This document shows positions 8,194 through 16,919 of a DNA stretch of 44,575 nucleotides, piece by piece. Made by a program: the position numbers and the translations under genes. The notes beneath the pieces are model-generated. The model saw only the letters and a program-made list of their open reading frames with translations. It made no database searches and was not told the origin of the DNA. The stretch covers positions 1 to 44,575 of the forward strand of contig NZ_QJUA01000044.1 of the NCBI RefSeq assembly GCF_003254575.1, given 5' to 3'. This stretch comes from Mycobacterium kyogaense (lineage in GTDB: Bacteria > Actinomycetota > Actinomycetes > Mycobacteriales > Mycobacteriaceae). Positions within the stretch are counted from its first letter, which is position 1, and each line of letters opens with the position of its first letter.

Positions 8194-9624
8194 ATGGGAA
8201 ATCGCTACCTCGAAGGCGTCTACGCGCCGCTGTCGGAGGAAGTCACGCTCACCGACCTGGAGGTCACCGGGTCGATCCCCGAGCACCTCGATGGTCGGTA
8301 TCTGCGCAACGGGCCCAACCCGATCGGCGAGATCGATCCGAAGCTGTACCACTGGTTCGTCGGCGACGGCATGGTGCACGGCATCCGGCTGCGTGACGGC
8401 CGCGCCGAGTGGTACCGCAACCGCTTCGTCCGCGGGCCGGGCACGGCGCGTGCACTCGGCGAGACAGTGCCCGATCAGCGGTACACGGTGTCGCCGATCG
8501 GCGCGAACACCAACGTGATCGGCCACGCCGGCAAGACGCTGGCCCTCATCGAGTCGGGCGTCGCGGCCTACGAACTCACCGACGAACTCGACACCGTCGG
8601 GGTCTGCGATTTCGACGGCACGGTGCGCGGCGGCTACACCGCGCACCCCAAGCGCGACCCCGAGACCGGGGAACTGCACGCGGTGTCCTACCGCCTCGGC
8701 CAGAAGAACACCGTGCAGTACTCCGTGATCGGAGTCGACGGTCGCGCCCGCCGCACCGTGGACATCGAGGTCACGGGAAGTCCGATGATGCACGACTTCT
8801 CGCTCACCGAGCGGTATGTGGTGTTCTACGACCTGCCCGTCACGTTCGACGTCGAGCAGGCCGTGGAGATGACCGTGCCGCGGGCACTGCGCCTGCCGGC
8901 CCGGTTGATGATGTCGGCTCTTCTCGGTCGGGTGCGCATCCCCGACCCGGTGGCCGCACGCATGCCGGCCGCGCCGAGCGCCGACCGTCGCTTCCCGTAC
9001 TCGTGGAACCCGCGCTATCCCGCACGGGTCGGCGTGATGCCGCGCGAGGGCGGCAACGCCGACGTCCGCTGGTTCGACGTCGAGCCCTGCTATGTCTTCC
9101 ACCCGATGAACGCCTACGACTCGGGCGACACCGTCGTGCTCGACGTCGTTCGCCACCCGAAGATGTTCGCCACCGACCATCTCGGCCCCAACGACGGGCT
9201 GCCGACACTCGAACGCTGGACGGTCGATCTGGCCGACGGCAAGGTCCGGGAGTCACGCATCGACGACCGCCCGCAGGAATTCCCCCGCGTCGATGAGAGG
9301 CTCGTCGGCAAGCGGCACCGCTACGGGTATGCGCCCGGCTTCTCTGCTGAGGGGGAGGAAACGTTGTTCAAACACGATCTGGTGGGCCACAATTCGGCGG
9401 CGCGCTCGTTCGGGGCCGGGAAGGCCGTCGGCGAGTTCGTGTTCGAACCCAACGCCGCCGATGCCGACGAGGACGGCGGCGTGCTGATGGGTTACGTGTA
9501 CGACCGGGCCACCGATTCCAGCGAGCTGGTGATCCTCGACGCGCAGACCCTCGACGATGTGGCCGCGATCAAGCTGCCGCACCGCGTGCCCGCCGGCTTC
9601 CACGGCAACTGGGTGCCTGCCTGA
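8194..9624 (+). CDS. Carotenoid oxygenase (RPE65 family)
   Basis: This 476-residue Fe(II) dioxygenase cleaves double bonds of carotenoids or apocarotenoids to aldehydes. All four iron-binding histidines of the family are visible: His151 (TAHPK), His200 (MMHDFS), His303 (FHPMN) and His470 (GFHGNW). The N-terminal LRNGPNP motif is also typical. The closest protein I recall is Mtb Rv0654, which cleaves carotenoids. It is a soluble or peripheral membrane enzyme. The ATG has a GGAGG five bases upstream, beside a TetR operator. No carotenoid biosynthesis gene is in the window. Confidence 0.92.
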   Translation: MGNRYLEGVYAPLSEEVTLTDLEVTGSIPEHLDGRYLRNGPNPIGEIDPKLYHWFVGDGMVHGIRLRDGRAEWYRNRFVRGPGTARALGETVPDQRYTVSPIGANTNVIGHAGKTLALIESGVAAYELTDELDTVGVCDFDGTVRGGYTAHPKRDPETGELHAVSYRLGQKNTVQYSVIGVDGRARRTVDIEVTGSPMMHDFSLTERYVVFYDLPVTFDVEQAVEMTVPRALRLPARLMMSALLGRVRIPDPVAARMPAAPSADRRFPYSWNPRYPARVGVMPREGGNADVRWFDVEPCYVFHPMNAYDSGDTVVLDVVRHPKMFATDHLGPNDGLPTLERWTVDLADGKVRESRIDDRPQEFPRVDERLVGKRHRYGYAPGFSAEGEETLFKHDLVGHNSAARSFGAGKAVGEFVFEPNAADADEDGGVLMGYVYDRATDSSELVILDAQTLDDVAAIKLPHRVPAGFHGNWVPA

Positions 9625-9638
9625 TCTGAGTCACTGAT

Positions 9639-9675
9639 CCCTAGGGTCACCTGACCCCTAGGGTCACCTGACCCC
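9639..9675. repeat. 17-bp direct repeat with nested palindromes
   Basis: CCTAGGGTCACCTGACC occurs twice in tandem (9640-9656 and 9657-9673). Each unit contains GGGTCA-CC-TGACCC, and the junctions form CCCTAGGG. The whole can fold as a long stem just after the carotenoid oxygenase stop codon. It may be a terminator or a protein-binding site; no poly-T follows. Confidence 0.7.
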
Positions 9676-9737
9676 CGCGAGCAGACGCATACTCGCGCGA
9701 CACGCCGCAATTCCACGCGAGTTTGTGTCTGTTCGCG
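9676..9737. repeat. 22-bp imperfect inverted repeat, hairpin-forming
   Basis: The arms at 9676-9697 and 9716-9737 match at 19 of 22 positions as reverse complements, with two further G-T pairs and an 18-base loop. Each arm carries CGCGA near its outer end and CTCGCG near the inner end. I recall similar GCGAGCAGACGC-type elements in other mycobacterial intergenic spaces but cannot verify this. It could act as a transcription terminator or be a dispersed repeat. Confidence 0.65.
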
Positions 9738-9748
9738 GCCACAAGAAC

Positions 9749-9762
9749 TGGAACACGTTCTA
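9749..9762. promoter_or_regulatory. KstR-like operator
   Basis: TGGAACACGTTCTA fits the published KstR consensus TNNAACNNGTTNNA at every fixed position. KstR is the TetR-family repressor of sterol catabolism genes in mycobacteria. The site is 13 bases upstream of the DUF3556 start codon, where it would overlap the start of transcription. No kstR gene is in the window. Confidence 0.6.
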
Positions 9763-9774
9763 GTCTGGGGAGCC

Positions 9775-11517
9775 ATGGGGTTTCTCAAGCAAGACGCACC
9801 CGTCGTCGACTACGCCGAATGGAGCAAGGGAACCCGCGCGGAGCGGATCGTCCCGATGGCCAGACACTGGGCCGAGGTGGGCTTCGGCACGCCGGTGGTG
9901 ATGCACCTGTTCTACGTCGTCAAGATCCTGCTCTACGTGCTCGTCGCGTGGTTGGTGGTTCTGACCACCACGGGCATCGACGGGTTCACCGATGTCGCGG
10001 CCTGGTACCACGAGCCGATCGTGTACCAGAAGGTCGTCTTCTACACGATGCTGTTCGAGATCATCGGGTTGGGCTGCGGCTTCGGACCGCTGAACAACCG
10101 GTTCTTCCCGCCGATGGGCTCGATCCTGTACTGGTTGCGGCCCAGCACCATTCGGCTACCACCGTGGCCGAACCGGATCCCGCTGACCCGCGGGGATGCC
10201 CGCACGCCGGTCGACGTGGTGCTCTACGGCGCCCTGCTGGTGATGCTGCTGGTTGCGCTGTTTTCTGACGGCACCGGACCCATCCCGGAGCTCGGCTCGC
10301 AGATCGGGGTGCTGCCGGTCTGGCAGACCGCGGCCATCCTGGCGCTGCTCGCCCTCGCCGGGCTGCGCGACAAGGTGCTGTTCCTGGCCGCGCGCGGCGA
10401 GGTCTACGGGGCACTGGCCGTGTGCTTCCTGTTCACCGGCGCCGACATCGTGATCGCGGCCAAGCTGGTGTGTCTGGTCATCTGGATGGGCGCGGCGACG
10501 TCGAAGCTCAACAAGCACTTCCCCTTCGTCATCTCGACGATGATGAGCAACAACCCGGTGATCCGCCCACGCTGGATCAAACGCAAGTTCTTCGAGCACT
10601 TCCCGGACGACCTGCGGCCCGGTCGGGCATCGCGCGTGCTGGCGCACGTCTCGACGGCCATCGAGATGCTCGTGCCGCTGGTGCTGTTCTTCTCCCACGG
10701 CGGCTGGGTCACCGCGATCGCGGCGTTCGTGATGCTGTGCTTCCACTTCGGCATCCTGTCGGCGATCCCGATGGGGGTGCCGCTGGAGTGGAACGTCTTC
10801 ATGATGTTCTCGGTGCTGGCGTTGTTCGTCGGCAACGCCGGTATCGGGCTGGGCGATCTGCAGAGTCCGTGGCCGCTGGTGCTCTTCGCGGTGTCCGCGG
10901 GCACCGTCGCGATCGGAAACCTGTTCCCGCGCAAGGTGTCCTTCCTGCCCGGCATGCGCTACTACGCGGGCAACTGGGACACGTCGCTGTGGTGCGTCAA
11001 GCCCTCGGCCGACGCCAAGATCGCCGCCGGCGTTGTCGCGATCGCGAGCATGCCCGCGGCGCAGATGGAGAAGTTCTACGGCAGCCGCGAGACCGCCGAG
11101 ATGTACCAGTACATGGGGTACGCCTTCCGCTCGTTCAACACCCATGGCCGCGCGATGTTCACCCTCGCGCACCGGCTGATGGCCGGACACGACGAAGCCG
11201 ACTACGTGCTGACCGACGGAGAACGCATCTGCAGCACCGCGATCGGGTGGAACTTCGGCGACGGCCACATGCACAACGAGCAGCTGATCGCCGCGCTGCA
11301 GAAGCGCTGTCACTTCGAGCCGGGGGAGGTGCGCGTGCTGCTGCTCGACGCGCAGCCGATCCACCGGCAGCGTCAGGAGTACCGGCTGGTCGACGCCGCG
11401 ACGGGTGAGTTCGAGCGGGGGTACATCCTGGTCGCCGACATGGTGACCCGGCAGCCGTGGGACGACACCGTGCCGGTACACGTCACGTGGCGTAAGGACA
11501 TGTCCGAAACGGCTTGA
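9775..11517 (+). CDS. DUF3556 multi-pass membrane protein
   Basis: This is a 580-residue actinobacterial membrane protein of unknown function (DUF3556 type). About eight to ten hydrophobic segments lie between residues 40 and 390. A soluble C-terminal domain (about 400-580) follows, with a GWNFGDGHMHNEQL stretch. The ATG has GGGGAG just upstream. A KstR-like operator directly before the gene suggests expression during growth on sterols. The fold of the membrane part recalls HTTM-like proteins, which I cannot confirm. Function unknown. Confidence 0.8.
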   Translation: MGFLKQDAPVVDYAEWSKGTRAERIVPMARHWAEVGFGTPVVMHLFYVVKILLYVLVAWLVVLTTTGIDGFTDVAAWYHEPIVYQKVVFYTMLFEIIGLGCGFGPLNNRFFPPMGSILYWLRPSTIRLPPWPNRIPLTRGDARTPVDVVLYGALLVMLLVALFSDGTGPIPELGSQIGVLPVWQTAAILALLALAGLRDKVLFLAARGEVYGALAVCFLFTGADIVIAAKLVCLVIWMGAATSKLNKHFPFVISTMMSNNPVIRPRWIKRKFFEHFPDDLRPGRASRVLAHVSTAIEMLVPLVLFFSHGGWVTAIAAFVMLCFHFGILSAIPMGVPLEWNVFMMFSVLALFVGNAGIGLGDLQSPWPLVLFAVSAGTVAIGNLFPRKVSFLPGMRYYAGNWDTSLWCVKPSADAKIAAGVVAIASMPAAQMEKFYGSRETAEMYQYMGYAFRSFNTHGRAMFTLAHRLMAGHDEADYVLTDGERICSTAIGWNFGDGHMHNEQLIAALQKRCHFEPGEVRVLLLDAQPIHRQRQEYRLVDAATGEFERGYILVADMVTRQPWDDTVPVHVTWRKDMSETA

Positions 11518-11518
11518 G

Positions 11519-12304
11519 TCAGCCCATCACGTCGCGGATCGGCACACTCTCCAGACCGGTCAGCAGCAGCTCCCGCGATACGTCGAGGTGCTTGCGCCAG
11601 TGCTGCTCGGCGCCCGCGGCGTCGCCGGCCCGCAGGTAGGTCATCAACTTGCGGTAGGAGCGAATCAGCTTGTCGTAGTCGGCTTTCGACACGGGCCTGC
11701 GCTCGTTGAACACGAAGGCCGTGTGCCGCACCGTGATCTCGTGCAGCATGCCCGCGACGATGGACAGCGTCGTGTTGCCCGAGAGCTGCACCACCCGAAG
11801 ATGAAAGGTGCCGGTGTTCTCGGCCAGCCGGTCGGACTCGCAGCCCTGGGCCACCAGATCCTCGAGCAGTGCGTCGAGTTCGGCGAAGGCCTCGGCCGAG
11901 CCGGATTCGGCCAGCAGACGTGCCGCGAGCGGTTCGATGCCGGCTTTCGCGGTGAGCAGATCGGCGATCGTGGCGCCGGAGAGTTCGAGTAGCAGCCCGG
12001 CCGGCCGGGCCACCACCTCGGGCCCGGGCACCCGCACGCGTGCCCCGGTGCGCGATCCTCGCCGCACTTCGACGAGCCGCTCGGACTCCAGCACGCGGAC
12101 GGCTTCGCGCAGTGTCGGCCGGCTGACCCCGAAGTGGGCCATCAACTCGGCTTCGTTGGGCAGGAAATCCCCGTCGGTCAGCTGCCCGTCGACCACCATG
12201 CGACGCAGCGTGCCCGCGACCAGCTCGGCGGTCTTCGGTGACCGCACCCCAGGCCGCGCGCCGGTCGCGTCGATCATCGGCGCCAACCGGGTGCTTCGCG
12301 TCAC
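11519..12304 (-). CDS. GntR family regulator with FCD domain
   Basis: This 261-residue regulator has an N-terminal winged helix (about 24-90, with FGVSRPTLREAVRVLESERLV) and a C-terminal all-helical FCD effector domain whose histidines (TFHLRV, AEQHW) usually bind a metal and a carboxylic acid. I chose the GTG at 12304 because GTGGAGA lies just upstream; the longer reading starting at 12439 adds a low-complexity extension without family support. It diverges from the CoA-transferase gene, so the fatty-acid module at 12454-16912 is its likely target. The ligand is unknown. Confidence 0.85.
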   Translation of the reverse strand: MTRSTRLAPMIDATGARPGVRSPKTAELVAGTLRRMVVDGQLTDGDFLPNEAELMAHFGVSRPTLREAVRVLESERLVEVRRGSRTGARVRVPGPEVVARPAGLLLELSGATIADLLTAKAGIEPLAARLLAESGSAEAFAELDALLEDLVAQGCESDRLAENTGTFHLRVVQLSGNTTLSIVAGMLHEITVRHTAFVFNERRPVSKADYDKLIRSYRKLMTYLRAGDAAGAEQHWRKHLDVSRELLLTGLESVPIRDVMG

Positions 12305-12453
12305 GATGTCTCCACGATCTGAACAGGGTCCTGCCGCCGCGTTGTGCGGCGAGCTGTGCAACTCAGTAAACCATGTGAGGGCGATGTTGCCGGTGTCGGA
12401 ATCGACCGGTGTTTGTCCGTCGGACGCGATGACCTGCATGGCAGGGTAGCGGC

Positions 12454-13758
12454 ATGCCGGAGGAATTGACCGCCGAGCGGGCCGCGCAGCGGCTGCGCCC
12501 CGCCGACACGTTGGGCATCCCGCTCGGACCGGGGCAGCCGCCGGCCTTCCTGCGAGCGCTCGGCGCCCGCACGGACTGGACGGCGCTGCACGTGTACGGG
12601 GCGCTGCTGGCGGTCGGCACCGAACTCTTCTCCCGCCCGGGGGTCCGCTACCTGTCGGGTTTCTACGGTCCGCTCGAACGCGCGTTGCGCGACTCCGGCG
12701 CCGACGTCGACTTCATGCCGGCCGACTTCCGGCGTTTCGGGCCGCTGCTGCACCGGCAGCGGCCCCGCGTGATGGCCACGGTCGCGACGCCGCCGGATGC
12801 CGACGGTTGGTGCTCGCTGTCGTTGCACGCCGGTGCCACCGTCGCCGAACTGCACCGGGCCGGCTCCGATCCGGACCGGCTGCTGGTCGTCGAGGCGTCC
12901 GAGGGGTTCCCGCGCACCGGGGGGTGGGGTGAGCGACATCGCCACGCGCTGCACGTCGACGAGATCGACGTGCTGATCCCGTCGACGGAGCCGCCGCTCT
13001 CGCTGCCGAGCGCGGCGCCCACCGAAACCGACGCCGCGATCGCCCGGCACGTCGTCGGATTCATCCCCTCCGGGGCCACGCTGCAGACCGGGATCGGCGC
13101 TATCCCGAGCCAGATCGCCGCCCTGCTCGCCGAGGGGGAGGCCGGCGACTTCGGGCTGCACAGCGAGATGTTCACCGACGGGTGCATGCGTCTGCACGAG
13201 GCGGGAAAGGTCACCAACGCGCGCAAGGGCCAGTACGACGGTGTGAGCGTCACGACGTTCGCGTTCGGATCGCCGGACCTCTACAGCTGGCTGGACGGCA
13301 ACGCCGAGGTCGCGTTCCTGCCCGTCGAGGTCGTCAACGCGCCGGAGGTGATCGCGGCCAACGCGGACATGATCTCGATCAACGGCGCGCTTGCGGTTGA
13401 CGTGCACGGCCAGGTGGTGGCCGACACGATCGGCGACGAACAGTTCAGCGGGATCGGTGGCGCCGAGGACTTCGTCGCCGGCGTCGGGCTCGAACTGTCC
13501 GACCGGTCGCTGATCTGCCTGCCGTCCACGTTCGAGCGCGACGGCGTTCCGCACTCCCGCATCGTGGCGCAGTTCGCGTCCGGCGCGATCGTCACCACGC
13601 CGCGCCACCAGGTCGACGTCATCGTCACCGAGTACGGCGCTGCCGAGCTCGAGGGGCTGACGGTACGGGAGCGCGGCCATGCGCTGGCCGCTATCGCACA
13701 CCCGCTGTTCCGGGACGAATTGATCGACGCGGCGGACCGCGCCGCCCGCCGTGCATGA
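12454..13758 (+). CDS. Acetyl-CoA hydrolase/transferase family protein
   Basis: This 434-residue CoA-transferase of the Cat1/4-hydroxybutyrate CoA-transferase family moves CoA between short-chain acids. The conserved catalytic glutamate is seen in GLHSEMFTDG. The C-terminal GAELEGLTVRERGHALAAIAHP region with the preceding glycine-rich part (FSGIGGAEDFVAG) is typical. The start has only a weak upstream purine stretch. It is the first gene of a module with thiolase, enoyl-CoA hydratase and acyl-CoA dehydrogenase, but a 67-base gap with its own promoter separates it from the thiolase. The acid substrate is unknown. Confidence 0.85.
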   Translation: MPEELTAERAAQRLRPADTLGIPLGPGQPPAFLRALGARTDWTALHVYGALLAVGTELFSRPGVRYLSGFYGPLERALRDSGADVDFMPADFRRFGPLLHRQRPRVMATVATPPDADGWCSLSLHAGATVAELHRAGSDPDRLLVVEASEGFPRTGGWGERHRHALHVDEIDVLIPSTEPPLSLPSAAPTETDAAIARHVVGFIPSGATLQTGIGAIPSQIAALLAEGEAGDFGLHSEMFTDGCMRLHEAGKVTNARKGQYDGVSVTTFAFGSPDLYSWLDGNAEVAFLPVEVVNAPEVIAANADMISINGALAVDVHGQVVADTIGDEQFSGIGGAEDFVAGVGLELSDRSLICLPSTFERDGVPHSRIVAQFASGAIVTTPRHQVDVIVTEYGAAELEGLTVRERGHALAAIAHPLFRDELIDAADRAARRA

Positions 13759-13763
13759 GCAAG

Positions 13764-13792
13764 TTGACCTAGTAAACCTTGTCGTTTAACTT
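13764..13792 (+). promoter_or_regulatory. Predicted housekeeping-type promoter of the thiolase operon
   Basis: TTGACC at 13764-13769 and TAACTT at 13787-13792 are separated by 17 bases, a good fit to a SigA-type promoter (TTGACn / TAnnnT). The start codon is 34 bases downstream. AGTAAACCTTGT lies in the spacer, and a close variant occurs in the regulator/CoA-transferase intergenic region at 12365-12376. Confidence 0.55.
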
Positions 13793-13825
13793 CGAAGAAT
13801 CCGTCCAATGAAGGAGTGTCTTTCC

Positions 13826-14971
13826 ATGCCAGAAGCCGTCATCGTCGAAGCTGTGCGGTCCCCTGTCGGCAAGCGCAACGGCGGACTCTCCGGAGTGCAT
13901 CCGGCCGAGCTGTCCGCGCAGGTCCTCAACGGTCTCGTCGAGCGGGCCGGGGTCGACCCCGCGCTGGTCGACGACGTCATCTGGGGCTGTGTCATGCAGG
14001 CCGGCGAGCAGGCGCTCGACATCGCCCGCACCGCTCTGCTGACGGCCGGATGGCCGGAGTCCGTGCCCGGGGTGACCGTGGATCGTCAGTGTGGATCGAG
14101 CCAGCAGTCGGTGCACTTCGCCGCGGCCGGTGTGGTCGCCGGACATTACGACGTCGTCGTCGCCGGCGGTGTGGAGTCGATGTCGCGGACCCCGATGGGT
14201 TCGTCGTTGGCCGGTGGCGGAAACCCGTACCCCGCGGGCTTCAAGGACCGGTACAGCAAGACCCCGAACCAGGGCATCGGCGCCGAGATGATCGCCGAGC
14301 AGTGGGGCCTCAGCCGTACCGATCTCGACCAGTTCTCCCTCGACTCGCACGAAAAAGCCGCCGCCGCACAGGATGCCGGCGCTTTCGAGGATCAGATCGT
14401 GGCGATCAAAGACCAGGACGGCAACCCTGTGCTGAAGGACGAGGGCATCCGCCGCGGCACGACCCTGGAGAAGATGGGTCAGCTCAAGCCCGCGTTCCGT
14501 GAAGACGGTGTGATTCACGCCGGCAACAGCTCTCAGATCTCCGACGGCTCGGCGGCCCTGCTGTTCATGTCGGCCGAGAAGGCCAACGAACTCGGCCTCA
14601 AGCCGCTGGCGAAGGTGCACACCGCGGTGCTGGCGGGTGCCGACCCGGTCATCATGCTGACCGCCCCGATCCCGGCGACGCAGAAGGCGCTCAAGCGCTC
14701 CGGGCTCTCGATCGATCAGATCGGTGCGTTCGAGGTCAACGAGGCATTCGCACCGGTGCCGATGGCGTGGCTCAAGGACATCGGCGCCGACGAGAAGAAG
14801 CTCAACCCCAACGGTGGCGCGATCGCGCTGGGTCACCCGCTCGGCGGCTCCGGCGCCCGGATCATGACCACGCTGCTCTACCACATGCGCGACAACGGGA
14901 TTCAGTACGGTTTGCAGACGATGTGCGAGGGCGGCGGCCAGGCCAACGCCACCATCCTGGAGCTGCTGTGA
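13826..14971 (+). CDS. Acetyl-CoA C-acyltransferase (thiolase)
   Basis: This 381-residue thiolase cleaves 3-ketoacyl-CoA with CoA, or runs in the condensing direction. The catalytic triad is visible: Cys89 (DRQCGSS), His337 (GHPLGGSG) and Cys367 (CEGGGQANA). I chose the ATG at 13826 because AAGGAG (13811-13816) sits nine bases upstream; an ATG at 13808 would leave no such signal. The stop overlaps the hydratase start (GTGA), so the two are co-translated. It could serve sterol side-chain or ordinary fatty-acid oxidation; the sequence alone does not decide. Confidence 0.93.
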   Translation: MPEAVIVEAVRSPVGKRNGGLSGVHPAELSAQVLNGLVERAGVDPALVDDVIWGCVMQAGEQALDIARTALLTAGWPESVPGVTVDRQCGSSQQSVHFAAAGVVAGHYDVVVAGGVESMSRTPMGSSLAGGGNPYPAGFKDRYSKTPNQGIGAEMIAEQWGLSRTDLDQFSLDSHEKAAAAQDAGAFEDQIVAIKDQDGNPVLKDEGIRRGTTLEKMGQLKPAFREDGVIHAGNSSQISDGSAALLFMSAEKANELGLKPLAKVHTAVLAGADPVIMLTAPIPATQKALKRSGLSIDQIGAFEVNEAFAPVPMAWLKDIGADEKKLNPNGGAIALGHPLGGSGARIMTTLLYHMRDNGIQYGLQTMCEGGGQANATILELL

Positions 14972-15759
14972 GCGAGGCGCCGGGCGCGCTGGTCGAGCGC
15001 CGCGGCAACGTCATGGTCATCACGATCAACCGGCCTGAGGCGCGCAATGCCATCAACTCGGCCGTGTCGATCGCACTTGGTGATGCCCTCGAGGAGGCGC
15101 AGAACGACCCCGACGTGTGGGTGGTGGTGATCACCGGCTCGGGGGACAAGTCCTTCTCTGCCGGAGCGGATCTCAAGGCGCTTTCGCGCGGTGAGGACAT
15201 CGGTCACCCGGAGCAGCCGAAGTGGGGCTTCGCCGGTTACGTCCGCCACTTCATCGACAAGCCGACCATTGCCGCCGTCAACGGCACAGCTCTCGGGGGT
15301 GGCACCGAACTGGCGCTCGCCAGTGATCTCGTCGTCGCGGGACAGAGCGCCAAATTCGGTCTGCCGGAGGTCAAGCGCGGTCTCTTCGCGGCGGCTGGTG
15401 GGGTGTTTCGCCTCGTCGATCAGATTCCGCGAAAAGTGGCGCTGCAGATGATGTTCACCGGCGAGCCGATCACGTCGGAAGAAGCACTGAGCTGGGGCCT
15501 GATCAACGAGGTGGTACCGGACGGCACCGAATTGGATGCGGCTTTGGCGCTGGCGCAACGCATCACGGTCAACGCCCCGCTGGCCGTCCAGGCCAGCAAG
15601 CGGGTGGCCGTCGGTGCCGATGACGGTCTCGTCGTCGACGACGAACCCGGCTGGAAGCGCACGCGACGTGAGATTGCCGTCGTCTTCAGCTCCGAGGATG
15701 CCAGGGAAGGGCCGCTGGCATTCGCTCAGAAGCGGGAGCCAGTATGGAAAGCCAAGTGA
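14968..15759 (+). CDS. Enoyl-CoA hydratase (crotonase)
   Basis: This 263-residue crotonase probably adds water to trans-2-enoyl-CoA. Both catalytic glutamates of the hydratase type are present: Glu114 in ALGGGTEL and Glu134 in LPEVKRG. The oxyanion-hole region is FSAGADL. The GTG start overlaps the thiolase stop by four bases; longer readings upstream would run through the thiolase gene. The acyl-CoA dehydrogenase begins ten bases after the stop, so thiolase, hydratase and dehydrogenase form one operon providing three of the four beta-oxidation steps. Confidence 0.93.
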   Translation: MSEAPGALVERRGNVMVITINRPEARNAINSAVSIALGDALEEAQNDPDVWVVVITGSGDKSFSAGADLKALSRGEDIGHPEQPKWGFAGYVRHFIDKPTIAAVNGTALGGGTELALASDLVVAGQSAKFGLPEVKRGLFAAAGGVFRLVDQIPRKVALQMMFTGEPITSEEALSWGLINEVVPDGTELDAALALAQRITVNAPLAVQASKRVAVGADDGLVVDDEPGWKRTRREIAVVFSSEDAREGPLAFAQKREPVWKAK

Positions 15760-15769
15760 GGGAACAGGT

Positions 15770-16912
15770 ATGAAGCGCACCATTTACGAGGCCGAGCACG
15801 AGGCGTTCCGCGACACCGTGCGGGGATACATCGAGAGCGAACTCGTGCCCAACGCCGAGAAGTGGGAGGCCGATCGCATCATCGACCGGTCGGCCTACGT
15901 CGCGGCGGGCAAGCACGGGCTGATCGGCTTCAACATGCCCGAGGAGTACGGCGGTGGCGGCACCGACGATTTCCGGTTCAACGCGATCATCGACGAGGAG
16001 ATCGCCAAGGCCGGTGTGCCCGCACCGGGGCTGAGCCTGCACAACGACGTCGTCGGGCCCTACTTCAAGGACCTCACGAACGACGAGCAGAAGGAGCGGT
16101 GGCTCCCGGGTATCACGAGCGGCGAGACGATTATCGCGGTCGCGATGACCGAGCCTGGCGCAGGCAGCGACCTCGCCGGCATCCGCACCTCGGCCGTGCG
16201 GGACGGGGACGACTGGATCCTCAACGGGTCCAAGACCTTCATCTCCTCGGGCATCAACAGCGACCTCGTCGTCGTCGTGACCCGCACCGACCCCGACGCG
16301 GGCCACAAGGGGTTCACGTTGTTCGTGGTCGAGCGGGACATGCCCGGCTTCACCCGCGGCCGCAAGCTCGACAAGATGGGCATGCACGCCCAGGACACCG
16401 CCGAACTGCATTTCGAGAACGTGCGGGTGCCGAACGCCAACATCCTCGGCAAGGAGGGTCGCGGCTTCTACCACCTGATGCAGAACCTGCCCTCGGAGCG
16501 GTTGTCGATCGCGATCTCCGCGATCGCCGGCGCGCGTGAAACCTGGCGCCAGACACTGCAATACGCGAAGGATCGCAAGGCGTTCGGCCAGCCGATCGGC
16601 AGCTTCCAGCACAACCGGTTCCTGCTCGCGGAGATGGACACCGAGCTCGATGTCACCGAGCAGTACGTGGACCGGTGCCTGCAGGCCGTCGTCGACGGCG
16701 AGCTGACCGCCGTCGAAGCGGCCAAGGCGAAGTGGTGGGCGACCGAGGTGGCCAAGAAGGTGGTCGATCAGTGCCTGCAGCTGCACGGCGGCTACGGCTG
16801 GATGATGGAGTACCGCGTCTGCCGTGACTATGTCGACGGGCGCATCATGACGATCTTCGGTGGAACCACCGAGATCATGAAAGAGATCATCGGCCGCGAC
16901 CTCGGCCTGTAG
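15770..16912 (+). CDS. Acyl-CoA dehydrogenase
   Basis: This 380-residue FAD enzyme introduces the 2,3 double bond into acyl-CoA. Visible are the N-terminal helical domain, the signature AMTEPGAGSDLAGI and the C-terminal LHGGYGWMMEY and IFGGTTEIMKEIIGR. The position of the usual medium-chain catalytic Glu is Gly here (FGGTTE). Glu243 in LPSERL fills the role, as in long-chain and isovaleryl-CoA types, so branched or long substrates are likely. The ATG lies ten bases after the hydratase stop. It is the last gene of the operon, followed by a strong hairpin. Confidence 0.93.
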   Translation: MKRTIYEAEHEAFRDTVRGYIESELVPNAEKWEADRIIDRSAYVAAGKHGLIGFNMPEEYGGGGTDDFRFNAIIDEEIAKAGVPAPGLSLHNDVVGPYFKDLTNDEQKERWLPGITSGETIIAVAMTEPGAGSDLAGIRTSAVRDGDDWILNGSKTFISSGINSDLVVVVTRTDPDAGHKGFTLFVVERDMPGFTRGRKLDKMGMHAQDTAELHFENVRVPNANILGKEGRGFYHLMQNLPSERLSIAISAIAGARETWRQTLQYAKDRKAFGQPIGSFQHNRFLLAEMDTELDVTEQYVDRCLQAVVDGELTAVEAAKAKWWATEVAKKVVDQCLQLHGGYGWMMEYRVCRDYVDGRIMTIFGGTTEIMKEIIGRDLGL

Positions 16913-16919
16913 AACAAAC

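Noticed and set aside
9639..9675. CRISPR-like direct repeats
   Set aside because: Only two tandem copies without spacers, and no cas genes nearby.
12305..12439. N-terminal extension of the GntR/FCD regulator
   Set aside because: It has no family similarity and covers the divergent promoter space; the GTG at 12304 has a good ribosome site.
15536..15769. Longer start for the acyl-CoA dehydrogenase
   Set aside because: It overlaps the end of the enoyl-CoA hydratase in another frame and adds no dehydrogenase sequence; the ATG at 15770 fits the family length.
13826..16912. KstR2-regulated sterol ring degradation operon
   Set aside because: Thiolase, hydratase and dehydrogenase occur in that pathway, but no KstR2 palindrome was found upstream and the CoA-transferase and GntR neighbours are not part of it.
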